DNA of 64,000 bases, from positions 1-64,000 of the forward strand of contig NZ_NSKD01000004.1 of the NCBI RefSeq assembly GCF_002286965.1, written 5' to 3'. Positions 54,975-63,835 of the stretch are shown here, one piece after another. Position 1 is the first letter of the stretch. Every line of letters begins with the position of its first letter. Source of the DNA: Halovibrio salipaludis. GTDB taxonomy: Bacteria > Pseudomonadota > Gammaproteobacteria > Pseudomonadales > Oleiphilaceae. Below the pieces are notes generated by a model, which made no database searches, had not been told where the DNA came from, and saw nothing but the letters and a program-made list of their open reading frames with translations. Position numbers and translations under genes: made by a program.

Positions 54975-56174
54975 TTACTGGCGCGGGCGGTCACGGTCAT
55001 CGGCGGCGTACAGCTTGATGATCCGGATGACCTGATCCGCCAGGTAATCCGCTTCGTCGTCGGTCATGGTCAGTGGCGGCAGCAGCCGGATCACCCGCTC
55101 CCGGGTGATGTTGAGCAGGATGCCCTGGACTTTGGCCAGCAGCACCAGTTCCGAGCAGGGCCCGGTGAGCTCGATGCCCAGCATCAGGCCCTGGCCCCGG
55201 ATGTCGTGGATGTAGTCGGCCCCTTCCAGGTGCTCCCGGAAGCGGTCGAGCAGCCGCTGACCAAGGATCCGGGCGCGCTGGGTGAGCGCATCCTGTTCAA
55301 TGGCGTCCAGAACGGCCAGCGCGGCGGCACACCCCAGGGGATTGCCGCCGAAGGTGGAGCCGTGGCTGCCGGGGCCGAAAACCCGCGCGGCCTCGCCCCG
55401 GGCCAGACAGGCGCCGATCGGGTAACCGTTGCCAAAGCCCTTGGCCAGTGTGACCACATCCGGCTCAACCCCTGCCTGCTGGCAGGCCAGGTAGGTGCCG
55501 GTGCGGGCGTTACCGGTCTGGACTTCGTCCAGCATCAGCAGCCAGTTATTGCGGTCACAGATGTCACGGAGTCCGGGCAGATAATCGGGGTCCGGAATGG
55601 CGACTCCGCCTTCCCCCTGAACCGGCTCGACCAGAATGGCCACGACATCATGGTTGGCTTCCGCGATCGCCTCCACTGCTGCCAGGTCATCAAAAGGGGC
55701 ACGCACAAAACCGCTGACCAGGGGCTCGAAGCCGGCCTGGACGCGACGGTTGCCGGTGGCCGTCAGGGTCGCAAGGGTGCGCCCGTGAAAGGCGTTCTCC
55801 ATCACGATGATGCTGGGGTTGGTCACACCACGCTGGTGGCCGTAGTGGCGTGCCAGTTTGATGGCGGTTTCATTGACCTCGGCACCCGAGTTGGCGAAGA
55901 AGGCGCCATCCATGCCGGTCTGGTCACAGATGCGGTGCGCCAGTTCCTGCTGGAGCTTGCAGTGGAACAGGTTCGAGCAGTGGGTCAGGCGTTCGGCCTG
56001 CTGGCTGATGGCGTGTGCCACGCCGGGATGGCTGTGCCCCAGCCCGCATACGGCGATGCCCGTGAAAGTGTCCAGGTAACGCTGGCCCTCGGTATCATAG
56101 AGCCACATCCCGCGACCGTGTTCAAAGACCACGGGCAGGCGACCGTAAGTGTTGAGCAATGGCTGGTTCGCCAT
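54975..56174 (-). CDS. argD: Acetylornithine/succinyldiaminopimelate aminotransferase
   Basis: The 399-residue PLP enzyme transaminates acetylornithine in arginine synthesis and can serve in lysine synthesis. The class III site has LMLDEVQTGNARTGTYLACQ and the PLP lysine in VTLAKGFGNGYPIGA; the phosphate-binding TFGGNPLGCAAAL follows. Start: ATG 56174 with GAGG upstream; an in-frame ATG at 56213 lies within a terminator hairpin. The leader between promoter and start consists almost only of that hairpin. Confidence 0.95.
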   Translation of the reverse strand: MANQPLLNTYGRLPVVFEHGRGMWLYDTEGQRYLDTFTGIAVCGLGHSHPGVAHAISQQAERLTHCSNLFHCKLQQELAHRICDQTGMDGAFFANSGAEVNETAIKLARHYGHQRGVTNPSIIVMENAFHGRTLATLTATGNRRVQAGFEPLVSGFVRAPFDDLAAVEAIAEANHDVVAILVEPVQGEGGVAIPDPDYLPGLRDICDRNNWLLMLDEVQTGNARTGTYLACQQAGVEPDVVTLAKGFGNGYPIGACLARGEAARVFGPGSHGSTFGGNPLGCAAALAVLDAIEQDALTQRARILGQRLLDRFREHLEGADYIHDIRGQGLMLGIELTGPCSELVLLAKVQGILLNITRERVIRLLPPLTMTDDEADYLADQVIRIIKLYAADDRDRPRQ

Positions 56175-56194
56175 GGCAGCGGGCCTCACTGAAA

Positions 56195-56221
56195 CAAAAA
56201 AGGCAGCCTTCAAAGCTGCCT
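56195..56221 (-). terminator. Intrinsic terminator-like hairpin in the argD leader
   Basis: On the minus strand AGGCAGC-N7-GCTGCCT is followed by a T7 run, a complete Rho-independent terminator. No minus-strand gene lies upstream before the divergent grxD. It ends about 20 bases before the argD ATG and begins within ~10 bases of the predicted start site, so it may be an attenuator, a 5' protective stem or a barrier to antisense transcription. Confidence 0.7.
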
Positions 56222-56234
56222 CCGTCTGGAGCCA

Positions 56235-56263
56235 ATACTAGCGTTAAACGCGGGGGCTGGCAA
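56235..56263 (-). promoter_or_regulatory. Predicted sigma70 promoter for argD-argF
   Basis: Minus strand TTGCCA (56258-56263), 17-bp spacer, TAGTAT (56235-56240). The expected start site is near 56228, just before the terminator hairpin. No clear ArgR box was recognised. Confidence 0.45.
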
Positions 56264-56318
56264 ACCGGACACGTGGTTGGGCGCTCGCCGGATCGCCCAG
56301 GTGAATACCCCAGTACAA

Positions 56319-56347
56319 TGGTCAGGTATGGGTATGTTCTGTAGAAT
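56319..56347 (+). promoter_or_regulatory. Predicted sigma70 promoter for grxD
   Basis: TGGTCA (56319-56324), 17-bp spacer, TAGAAT (56342-56347), about 40 bases before the grxD ATG at 56388. Confidence 0.5.
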
Positions 56348-56387
56348 GGTGCCCGGTAATGATCAGCGTGTTCCAGCTGGAGGATCA

Positions 56388-56726
56388 ATGGACATCAACG
56401 ACACCATCAAGCAACAGCTCAGCGAAAACCCCATCCTTCTGTACATGAAGGGAACGCCCCAGGCGCCCCAGTGTGGGTTCTCCGCCAAGACGGTCCAGGC
56501 GCTCATGGCCTGTGGCCAGCGCTTCGCCTACGTGAATATTCTCGATAATGACGAGCTGCGCGAAGGGCTCAAGGTCTATTCCAACTGGCCGACCTATCCG
56601 CAGCTGTACGTTAACGGTGAGCTGGTCGGTGGCTGCGACATCATCCTGGAGATGCACGAAAGCGGTGAGCTTCAGGAAGTGGTGGACAGCGCCGCCGAGG
56701 CGACCGAGGACAATTCCGGCGGCTGA
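56388..56726 (+). CDS. grxD: Monothiol glutaredoxin Grx4
   Basis: The 112-residue protein carries the monothiol CGFS site (QCGFSAKTVQAL) and glutathione-binding NWPTYPQLYVNGELVGGCDI. Grx4 proteins bind and transfer [2Fe-2S] clusters, often with BolA. GGAGG at 56379-56383 sets the start. It is convergent with the TonB-like gene. Confidence 0.96.
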   Translation: MDINDTIKQQLSENPILLYMKGTPQAPQCGFSAKTVQALMACGQRFAYVNILDNDELREGLKVYSNWPTYPQLYVNGELVGGCDIILEMHESGELQEVVDSAAEATEDNSGG

Positions 56727-56728
56727 GC

Positions 56729-57496
56729 TTATTCCGGCCGGGCCGGTTCGAAAATGAGCCGGACACTGAAGCGGCGGCGCCCCTCCGGTGGCGCCGGAAA
56801 GGGCGTTGCCGCCAGGGCTGCTTCCCGCGCCACCCCGTCAAGCTCCGGGATCCCTGAGGGTGTGCCCACCCGGGCCCGCCTGAGGGCCCCATTGGTCATG
56901 AGTCTCAGATCCAGGACCACATCCCTGGGCCCCTCCAGTTCCGCCAGGATCGGCGTGTATTCCACTTCCCGCGCGATCCGTTCCCACAGTGCGATTTCGT
57001 AGTCTGAGCGTTCACGCCTGTCGTCCTGGCTGAGCCGGGTAACCGGTGTGCGCGTATCGGCCTCGGAGGCCGGGGCATCGGGCCCGGCATTACTGGCCGG
57101 CCTGTCCGGCGAAGGCGATTCTTCGGGCTGGGTGGCGGTTTCCCGGGGGGCATCCTTTTCGTTGGCTTCCCCGGCCGGTGAAGCTGTCGGCTCCGCGGAC
57201 CTGTCTGTTTCGCCCGGTGTGGTGGCGCTGGCTTCGGGAGCACTGGTCTCCGGCGCCTTGTCGCGCGGGGTCTGCTGGTCCCTGGTCCGGGGTAAGGACT
57301 CCGGCTGCACCGGTGACCGCTGGTTGCTGCTGCCCGGCGAAGCGATGCGCACGCTGACAGCCGGCGCGGGCTCTTCTGGAGCCGGCAGGGAAAGCCACGC
57401 ATTGACCAGGGTGCCCAGGACCACATGGATAAAAAGGGCCACCGACAGCGCCAGTACAAGCGGGTAAGGGGTCTGTTGGTTCGGGGGCTCCGTCAT
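56729..57496 (-). CDS. TonB-like energy transducer protein
   Basis: The 255-residue protein has a single N-terminal membrane helix (LVLALSVALFIHVVLGTLVNAWL), a long Pro/Ala/Ser/Glu linker (~40-160) spanning the periplasm and a C-terminal TonB domain (~165-255; LWERIAREVEYTPILAELEGPRDVVLDLRLMTNGALRRARV). TonB passes proton-motive force to outer-membrane receptors. No exbB, exbD or receptor gene is nearby, so it may be an accessory TonB. It follows the DUF1631 gene by 29 bp. Confidence 0.85.
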   Translation of the reverse strand: MTEPPNQQTPYPLVLALSVALFIHVVLGTLVNAWLSLPAPEEPAPAVSVRIASPGSSNQRSPVQPESLPRTRDQQTPRDKAPETSAPEASATTPGETDRSAEPTASPAGEANEKDAPRETATQPEESPSPDRPASNAGPDAPASEADTRTPVTRLSQDDRRERSDYEIALWERIAREVEYTPILAELEGPRDVVLDLRLMTNGALRRARVGTPSGIPELDGVAREAALAATPFPAPPEGRRRFSVRLIFEPARPE

Positions 57497-57525
57497 GTAC
57501 TCCAGGGCCGTTGGCCGTCCATGCT

Positions 57526-59706
57526 CTAGCCGGCCTTGCGGTTCAGGCCTCCGACAACGGCATGCAGTGCCCGGTCGATCAGTGCGCCCTGCTCGAGCAG
57601 GGTCATGCGCCCGCGCCTGAGCTCGTGGGCCAGGTCGGCGCGGCTCTTTTCCGCCACCTTCAGGCCCATGCGGTTGACGAATACAAAGCTGTCGGCATCC
57701 TCAATGACTGCGGACAGCTTACAGCGGAAGTGGGTGCCGTTGACAAGGTGAAATTCCACCCAGTCGCCGATGCTGATGGTTTCCAGCTTCTCATAGTGCT
57801 CCGCCATGGCCGCATCCTCGAACGCCTGGCTCTGCTTGACCGCGGTCTGTACCACCGGTTCCGGGGGTGGGTCGTCCTCGGCCGCTTCCGCCAGGGCCTG
57901 GCGGCGGAAGGCCTGGGTGAGCTCGCGCTTGAGGCCTGTCATGGTCTCGTCCAGCCGGCTGGCATTGTAGGAGACTTCCTCCAGACCGGCCCTGATGGTC
58001 TTGATCAGGGTGGGAACCAGGCGCACCCACTGCTCACGGCCATCGCTTTCCGCCTGGGGGCGCAGGCACCACAGCAGGTCGTCCACAACCCTGACGGTGT
58101 GGGCCCAGCGGTGCTCGTTGTCGTCCCGCAGATAGGCCAGGAACATGACCCGGCTCCAGCCCTGGGTCAGCAGCTGGTGCACGTGCTCCGGGACATCCCG
58201 GCCGTCCAGCCGTTCCCGCAGTACCTGGTCGACCGTTTCCTGGGCGCGGCGGGACTTGATACGGCCCCTTTCGGATTCCCGCGTGCGCTGCTCCACCAGG
58301 GTCGCCTTGCGGGTCTCGCGCTGCAGGAACTGTTCGAATTCATCGTACAGCGTTTCGAAGAGGGCGACGTCGCCATCAAATTCCTCCAGGATGCGCTGCA
58401 CCACCCGCTGGATCTCCTTATACAGCCGATCCCGGTTCTTCTCGTTGTGGTCGTTCCATCCGATCCCTGCCCGCGCCAGCGCATTGAGCAGCTTGCGCGC
58501 CGGGTGTGAGGGGTTGCTGAGGAAGGAACGGTCACGCACCACCACCTTGAGAACCGGAATCTGCAGCCGGCTGATCAGTGCCTGGATCGGGGGCGAGAGG
58601 TTGCGGTCGTCGAGAATGAACTCGAACAGCAGTGCAACCAGGTTGATCAGGTCCTCATCCATGGTTTCGAGCGCGGCCCGGTTACCCTGTGTCTCGGACT
58701 GGCGCTCCAGCAGCTCGCCCACCAGGCCACGCAGGTCGGGGCGGTCCGGGGCGCCCTGGCTCAGGTCGCCCTGGTGCTGGGGTTGGGGGATTCTTGAGAG
58801 CAAATCGTACAATTCCCTTTTGGATACGATGTGAAAGGAGTCTGAGGGCGCGTTGCCCATGGCATCGGTACTGTAGCGACGGTAGCCGGACAGCAGCGAG
58901 CTGATGCTCGACAGGAATTCCCTGGCCTCGTCAGTGGCTTGCTGTTCCGTGCGGGTGCCCGGTTCATGGCGGGCTCGCTCCGGGTCCGGGCGGCCCTGGC
59001 TGCCCCGGGTGTGGACCTCGTAGCGGAAGTCCGGGATCACGCCGGCCTGGATCAGGATGCGGTTGGCCTCATCGAGCACGATGCCCAGGCTGGCGAGCAG
59101 ATAGCGGTCAAAGTGCTTGAGAAGAATGAGCCGCTCCCGGATCTGGATGTCCAGATCGGAACAGGCCTCGCGGAATGCGCCGCACAGGTGCTCCGGGGCC
59201 AGCGGGTTCACCGGATGCTCGCTGTCATGACCGGGATAGAGGGCCGTGAGGCGCGTCTGGAGCTGGAGCAGGGGGCCCTGGAAGCTGACCGTCGCCTTGG
59301 TGACCATGGCGTTGATGGCAACCTGTTCCTCAAGGTCGTCGTTGTCCACCAGTGACAGGCTGTCGGCATCGACGCTCTGTGGCTGGTCGTGGGCTTCTTC
59401 GGCGTTGCTCCCGGGTGGCTTGCGGAACAGGTTGGTCAGCGCTTCGCGGAACTGCTTCTCGATGCCCTTACGCTTGATGCGGATCTCGCGCATGGTCTCG
59501 AAGTAGCGGTTCTGGTCGTTGTTACTGCGTGCGCCGTTGGCCAGCTCGAACAGGGCATCATCAATGGCGTCCAGGGTGCCGCCCAGAAGGTCGCACAGCC
59601 CGGGCGTTACCGTGTCGCGGACCTGGCGGATCGCCTCGGGGAGGGAGCTGTCGTTATGCCGGCCCTGGCCGGGCGGAACGGGATGAATGCCGGATTGTTC
59701 GCTCAT
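57526..59706 (-). CDS. DUF1631 family protein
   Basis: The 726-residue cytosolic protein matches DUF1631, sometimes misnamed thymidine phosphorylase. The first ~110 residues (RQVRDTVTPGLCDLLGGTLDAIDDALFELA, NRYFETMREIRIKRKGI) and the helical middle are typical. The last ~90 residues (ISIGDWVEFHLVNGTHFRCKLSAVIEDADSFVFVNRMGLKVAEKS) look like a small beta-barrel of PilZ type, without an obvious c-di-GMP RxxxR motif at its start. Function unknown. Start at 59706 (MSEQSG) is preferred to 59736. Confidence 0.85.
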   Translation of the reverse strand: MSEQSGIHPVPPGQGRHNDSSLPEAIRQVRDTVTPGLCDLLGGTLDAIDDALFELANGARSNNDQNRYFETMREIRIKRKGIEKQFREALTNLFRKPPGSNAEEAHDQPQSVDADSLSLVDNDDLEEQVAINAMVTKATVSFQGPLLQLQTRLTALYPGHDSEHPVNPLAPEHLCGAFREACSDLDIQIRERLILLKHFDRYLLASLGIVLDEANRILIQAGVIPDFRYEVHTRGSQGRPDPERARHEPGTRTEQQATDEAREFLSSISSLLSGYRRYSTDAMGNAPSDSFHIVSKRELYDLLSRIPQPQHQGDLSQGAPDRPDLRGLVGELLERQSETQGNRAALETMDEDLINLVALLFEFILDDRNLSPPIQALISRLQIPVLKVVVRDRSFLSNPSHPARKLLNALARAGIGWNDHNEKNRDRLYKEIQRVVQRILEEFDGDVALFETLYDEFEQFLQRETRKATLVEQRTRESERGRIKSRRAQETVDQVLRERLDGRDVPEHVHQLLTQGWSRVMFLAYLRDDNEHRWAHTVRVVDDLLWCLRPQAESDGREQWVRLVPTLIKTIRAGLEEVSYNASRLDETMTGLKRELTQAFRRQALAEAAEDDPPPEPVVQTAVKQSQAFEDAAMAEHYEKLETISIGDWVEFHLVNGTHFRCKLSAVIEDADSFVFVNRMGLKVAEKSRADLAHELRRGRMTLLEQGALIDRALHAVVGGLNRKAG

Positions 59707-59789
59707 GGCGTGTCCCCACTGGCTCGCGTGGCGCACAGGGCTTGCGATGTATGCTCAGTGTACAAACACTAAACGAGAATAACAAAGTG

Positions 59790-61097
59790 TTACTTGTCCG
59801 GTTTCTCATTTTCTGATCCCGACTGGCTTTCAGAGGGCTCAATCGGGTGGATGCGGACCGTGCGGATGACGTTGTCCTTGATCTGGAGGGTTTCCAGTCG
59901 CATGCCGTGCAGTGCCAGGCAGAGGTTGCTTTCCGGGATGGATTCCAGGTAGTCGGTGATCAGGCCATTGAGGGTCTTGGGGCCGTCGGTGGGCAGGTCC
60001 AGGTTCAGGGCCCGGTTGAGGGTCCGGATGGGGGTGGTGCCGTCGACAATGGTGGTGCCGTCGCTCTGGGGCAGGATGTCCTGGCTGCTGCTGGAGGCGA
60101 AGTCGGTTGTGAACTCGCCCACGATCTCCTCGAGGATGTCCTCAAGAGTGGCGATGCCGAGCACGTCGCCGTACTCGTCCACCACGATACCGATGCGCCG
60201 GCGTTCCTTCTGGAAATTGAACAGCTGGGTGTGCAGCGGCGTGCTTTCCGGGATGAAGTAGGGCTCCCGGCAGAGCTGCATCAGCGTGGCCTTGTTGATC
60301 TCATCCGTGTGCAGCAGGCGGCTGATGTTGCGCAGGTGAAGAATGCCCACGGTGTTGTTGATGTCGCTGCGATAGACCGGCAGGCGGGTGTGCTGGCTGC
60401 TGCGCACCAGTCTGAGAATCTCGTCCATGGGGTCATCCAGGTCGATGCCCACGATCTCGTTACGCGGAACCATGATGTCGTTTACCGTGACCTTTTCCAG
60501 ATCCAGGATACTGAGCAGCATGTCCTGGTGGCGGCCCGGCAGCATGGAGCCGGACTCATTGACCAGGGTGCGCAGCTCCTCCCGGCTCAGGTGGTCGCTG
60601 CTCTGGTCGCCTTCCAGCTGTACCCCCATGAGGCGCAGCAGGTTGTTGGTGATCAGGTTGAGGACCCAGACCACCGGGTAGAGGAGCTTCAGGAGTGGAC
60701 CGAGCGCGTGCGAGGCGGGGAAGGCGATCCTCTCCGGGTACAGGGCCGCAAGTGTCTTGGGTGTGACTTCCGAGAAGATCAGGATGACGATGGTCAGGCC
60801 AATGGTGGCGATGACCACACCGGCGTCCCCCCAGATGCGGACCGCTATCAGGGTGGCGATGGCCGAGGCCAGGATGTTCACAAAGTTGTTGCCGATCAGG
60901 ATGACGCCGATCAGCTGGTCCGTGCGGGCAAGGAGACGGTCCGCGCGCAGGGCGCCGCGGTGGCCGGTCCTGCTCAGGTGGCGCAGGCGGTAGCGGTTGA
61001 GCGCCATCATGCCGGTCTCGGAACTGGAGAAGAAGGCCGAGAGGATGATCAGCAGGATCAGGATCGCGCTGAGCGTGGTTAACGAGGCTTCGTTCAA
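59790..61097 (-). CDS. CNNM/CorC family transporter (DUF21-CBS-CorC)
   Basis: The 435-residue protein has a CNNM (DUF21) domain with three to four membrane helices (~1-190; SSSETGMMALNRYRLRHL), a CBS pair (~205-325; VPRNEIVGIDLDDPMDEILRLVRSSQHTRLPVY), and a CorC/HlyC C-terminal domain (~340-425). The family exports or regulates Mg2+ or Co2+. The gene order with ypjD and ffh is common in gammaproteobacteria (yfjD/corB). Confidence 0.92.
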   Translation of the reverse strand: MNEASLTTLSAILILLIILSAFFSSSETGMMALNRYRLRHLSRTGHRGALRADRLLARTDQLIGVILIGNNFVNILASAIATLIAVRIWGDAGVVIATIGLTIVILIFSEVTPKTLAALYPERIAFPASHALGPLLKLLYPVVWVLNLITNNLLRLMGVQLEGDQSSDHLSREELRTLVNESGSMLPGRHQDMLLSILDLEKVTVNDIMVPRNEIVGIDLDDPMDEILRLVRSSQHTRLPVYRSDINNTVGILHLRNISRLLHTDEINKATLMQLCREPYFIPESTPLHTQLFNFQKERRRIGIVVDEYGDVLGIATLEDILEEIVGEFTTDFASSSSQDILPQSDGTTIVDGTTPIRTLNRALNLDLPTDGPKTLNGLITDYLESIPESNLCLALHGMRLETLQIKDNVIRTVRIHPIEPSESQSGSENEKPDK

Positions 61098-61127
61098 GGC
61101 TGAGGGTCCCTGTCCATACGGTGTTCG

Positions 61128-61922
61128 TCAGAGGATGACGTCAATGACCAGGCGGCTGCCGAAGTAGCCCAGGGTCAGCAGGATGCATCCGGCCAGGGTC
61201 CACCGGCTGGCTACAGCGCCCCGCCAGCCCCGGATCTGGTGCCCGAGGATGAGCGCGGCGAACACCAGCCAGGCCAGCAGTGTGAACACGGTCTTGTGGG
61301 CCAGCTGCTGGCTGAAGAGATCCTGGACGAAAATGGCACCGCTGATGATCGCCAGGGTCAGGATGGCAACCCCGGTGTGGATCAGCCCGAACAGCAGGGC
61401 CTCCATGGTCTCCAGTGGTGGCAGGGCGCGTACCAGAAAGCCGCTGTGGTGGGCCTTGAGGTGATGGTGCTGGAGATAGAGCAGGACCGCCTGGATCGCC
61501 GCCAGCGCCAGCAGGCTGAAGGCGGTGATGGCCAGGCTGACGTGCAGCAGTACCCCCAGATTGGAATCATCGATGATCCGGGGCCCGGTATAGAAGGTGA
61601 TCTTGCCCAGGATGCTCAGCAGCGCGATGGGGTAGGCGATCAGCAGCAGCGGCTGCAACGGATAGCGCAGCGACAGGATGAGCACCAGCGCTGCCAGCAG
61701 CGCGGCTATGGTCGTGCCGGCAACCAGCACGGAGAGGTTGACGCCATCCTCCAGGACCATGAAGCTCAGGGCGAAGCTGAGATGGGCGGCAATGGCCAGA
61801 ACCCCGGTGAACTGGGCGAGCCAGCCGGCGCGCTGGTTGCCTGATCGGATCCGCAGTACCTGTAGCAGTGTCCCTGCCCCGTAGAGGATGACAGCGGTGA
61901 AGGCGATGATGGTCGTGCCCAT
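61128..61922 (-). CDS. ypjD: Cytochrome c assembly-like membrane protein YpjD
   Basis: The 264-residue protein has eight hydrophobic segments and the CcsA/CcmC-type pattern (LGVLLHVSLAITAFSLLALAAIQAVLLYLQ, and the C-terminal AWLVFAALILGHQIRGWRG). YpjD is a paralogue of haem-handling CcsA; its own role is not firmly known, with links to the adjacent CorB-like Mg2+ transporter. Divergent from ffh. Confidence 0.9.
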   Translation of the reverse strand: MGTTIIAFTAVILYGAGTLLQVLRIRSGNQRAGWLAQFTGVLAIAAHLSFALSFMVLEDGVNLSVLVAGTTIAALLAALVLILSLRYPLQPLLLIAYPIALLSILGKITFYTGPRIIDDSNLGVLLHVSLAITAFSLLALAAIQAVLLYLQHHHLKAHHSGFLVRALPPLETMEALLFGLIHTGVAILTLAIISGAIFVQDLFSQQLAHKTVFTLLAWLVFAALILGHQIRGWRGAVASRWTLAGCILLTLGYFGSRLVIDVIL

Positions 61923-61971
61923 GTGTGTTGGTATGACCGGCTCCGGTTCGTCTCCAAGCGCTCAGTCTGGT

Positions 61972-61977
61972 TATAAT
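61972..61977 (+). promoter_or_regulatory. Perfect TATAAT -10 box for ffh
   Basis: TATAAT lies 35 bases before ATG 62012; no convincing -35 is seen at 16-18 bp. It overlaps an in-frame ATG at 61976, which argues against that codon as the ffh start. Confidence 0.45.
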
Positions 61978-62011
61978 GGCGTTAAACATCAACCGACAAT
62001 TGCGGGCGTCC

Positions 62012-63430
62012 ATGTTTGATAATCTGACCGATCGGCTATCTGGAAGCCTCCGGAAGATCTCCGGCCAGGCGAAGCTGACCGAGAACAACATCAGTGAAAC
62101 CCTGCGCGAAGTGCGTATGGCGCTGCTCGAGGCGGACGTAGCGCTGCCCGTGGTCAAGGACTTCGTCGAGAACGTGCGGCAGAAGGCCATGGGGCAGGAG
62201 GTGATGCGCAGCCTCACGCCGGGGCAGGCGTTCATCAAGCTTGTCCAGAGCGAGCTGGAAGCCGTCATGGGGACCGCCGAACCGTTGAAGCTCGACGGCA
62301 AGCCGCCGGCGGTGATCATGATGGCTGGTCTTCAGGGCGCGGGTAAGACCACCAGTGTGGCCAAGCTGGCGCGTTATCTGAAGGAGCGTGAGAAGAAATC
62401 GGTGCTGGTGGTCAGCGCCGACGTCTATCGCCCGGCGGCGATCAATCAGCTCGAGACGCTCGCGGGCGAGGTGGACGCCACCTTCTATCCGAGCAGTACG
62501 GACCAGGACCCGGTCACCATCGCCAATAACGCCGTGGATGAGGCACGCCGGCGTTTCATCGATGTGGTGATCGTCGACACGGCGGGTCGCCTGCACGTCG
62601 ATAACGACATGATGGACGAGATCGGGCGGCTGAATAAGGCGGTCCAGCCCAACGAGACGCTGTTCGTGGTGGATGCCATGAGTGGCCAGGACGCCGCCAA
62701 CACCGCGAAGGCCTTCAGTGAGGCATTGCCGCTCAGTGGCGTCATCCTGACCAAGGCCGATGGTGATGCCCGCGGTGGTGCTGCTCTCTCCGTGCGCCAT
62801 ATCACGGGCCGGCCCATCAAGTTCATGGGCGTGGGTGAGAAGAACGACGCGCTGGAAGTATTCCATCCGGACCGCATCGCCTCGCGCATTCTGGGCATGG
62901 GGGACGTGCTCTCCCTGATTGAGGATGCCGAGCAGAAGGTCGACCAGAAGAAGGCCCAGAAGCTCACCAAGAAGATCAAGAAGGGCAAGAAATTTGACCT
63001 GGAGGATTTCCGGGACCAGCTCCAGCAGATGAAGAGTATGGGCGGCATGGGCGCCATGCTCGAGAAAATGCCCGGTATGGGGCAGTACCAGGAGATGGCG
63101 GAAAAGCAGGTCAATGACAAGTCCATCGGCCGCATGGAGGCGATCATCTCCTCCATGACCCCGCATGAGCGCCGCTACCCGGACGTCATCAGCAGTTCCC
63201 GCAAACGCCGCATCGCTTCCGGCTCCGGGGTGCAGATGCAGGAGATCAACCGCCTGCTCAAGCAGCACAAGCAGATGCAGAAGATGATGAAGAAGATGGG
63301 CAAGAAAGGCGGCATGGAGAACATGATGCGCGGCATGCAGGGTATGATGGGCCAGGGCGGTCCTGGTGGACCCGGAGGCGGGCCCGGCGGTATGGGCGGT
63401 GGTGGCATGCCTCCCATGGGGCGGCGCTGA
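62012..63430 (+). CDS. ffh: Signal recognition particle protein Ffh
   Basis: The 472-residue SRP GTPase targets nascent membrane proteins. Domains: N (~1-85), G (~90-295; GLQGAGKTT, DTAGRLHVDNDMMDE, TKADGDARGGAAL), and Met-rich M (~325-430) with the RNA-binding site around SSRKRRIASGSG. The C terminus continues in a Gly/Met-rich tail (MMRGMQGMMGQGG and onward), usual for proteobacterial Ffh. Followed by rpsP-rimM as in most gammaproteobacteria. Confidence 0.97.
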   Translation: MFDNLTDRLSGSLRKISGQAKLTENNISETLREVRMALLEADVALPVVKDFVENVRQKAMGQEVMRSLTPGQAFIKLVQSELEAVMGTAEPLKLDGKPPAVIMMAGLQGAGKTTSVAKLARYLKEREKKSVLVVSADVYRPAAINQLETLAGEVDATFYPSSTDQDPVTIANNAVDEARRRFIDVVIVDTAGRLHVDNDMMDEIGRLNKAVQPNETLFVVDAMSGQDAANTAKAFSEALPLSGVILTKADGDARGGAALSVRHITGRPIKFMGVGEKNDALEVFHPDRIASRILGMGDVLSLIEDAEQKVDQKKAQKLTKKIKKGKKFDLEDFRDQLQQMKSMGGMGAMLEKMPGMGQYQEMAEKQVNDKSIGRMEAIISSMTPHERRYPDVISSSRKRRIASGSGVQMQEINRLLKQHKQMQKMMKKMGKKGGMENMMRGMQGMMGQGGPGGPGGGPGGMGGGGMPPMGRR

Positions 63431-63446
63431 TACCCGTCATCAATGC

Positions 63447-63475
63447 TTTTCAGGGCCGGCGTTTTACAGTAGAAT
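63447..63475 (+). promoter_or_regulatory. Predicted sigma70 promoter for rpsP-rimM
   Basis: TTTTCA (63447-63452), 17-bp spacer, TAGAAT (63470-63475). The predicted start site is about 95 bases before the rpsP ATG, leaving a leader with a hairpin. Confidence 0.5.
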
Positions 63476-63488
63476 GCCAGCCCTTTCG

Positions 63489-63510
63489 CACGGGCGTAAT
63501 TGAGCCCGTG
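63489..63510 (+). promoter_or_regulatory. Hairpin in the rpsP leader
   Basis: CACGGGC/GCCCGTG, a perfect 7-bp stem with an 8-base loop and no U-tract after it. It lies just after the predicted transcription start; a ribosomal-protein leader or mRNA-stability role is possible. Confidence 0.35.
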
Positions 63511-63576
63511 ACAGCCGGTTCGCATGCACAGGCTTGTCTGAACTGATTATTCGAACGCAACAGGACAGTCGTTGAA

Positions 63577-63822
63577 ATGGTAACAATCCGTTTGACACGA
63601 GGCGGCGCCAAGAAGCGCCCGTTCTACCACGTCCAGGTCACGGACAGCCGTAAGCCCCGTGATGGCCGCTACATCGAACGGCTGGGCTTTTTCAATCCGG
63701 TGGCACGCGGCAACGAAGAGCGTCTGCGGCTCGACACCGAGCGCGCCCAGTACTGGATCGACCAGGGTGCACAGCCCACTGAGCGGGTGAGCAGCCTGCT
63801 GAAAGAGGCGGCTTCCGAGTAA
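63577..63822 (+). CDS. rpsP: 30S ribosomal protein S16
   Basis: The 81-residue protein is a small-subunit assembly protein. The start [40 protein letters not shown] is the full family signature. First gene of the rpsP-rimM(-trmD-rplS) operon, with rimM 13 bp on. Confidence 0.98.
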   Translation: MVTIRLTRGGAKKRPFYHVQVTDSRKPRDGRYIERLGFFNPVARGNEERLRLDTERAQYWIDQGAQPTERVSSLLKEAASE

Positions 63823-63835
63823 GGGAGCCGTATCC

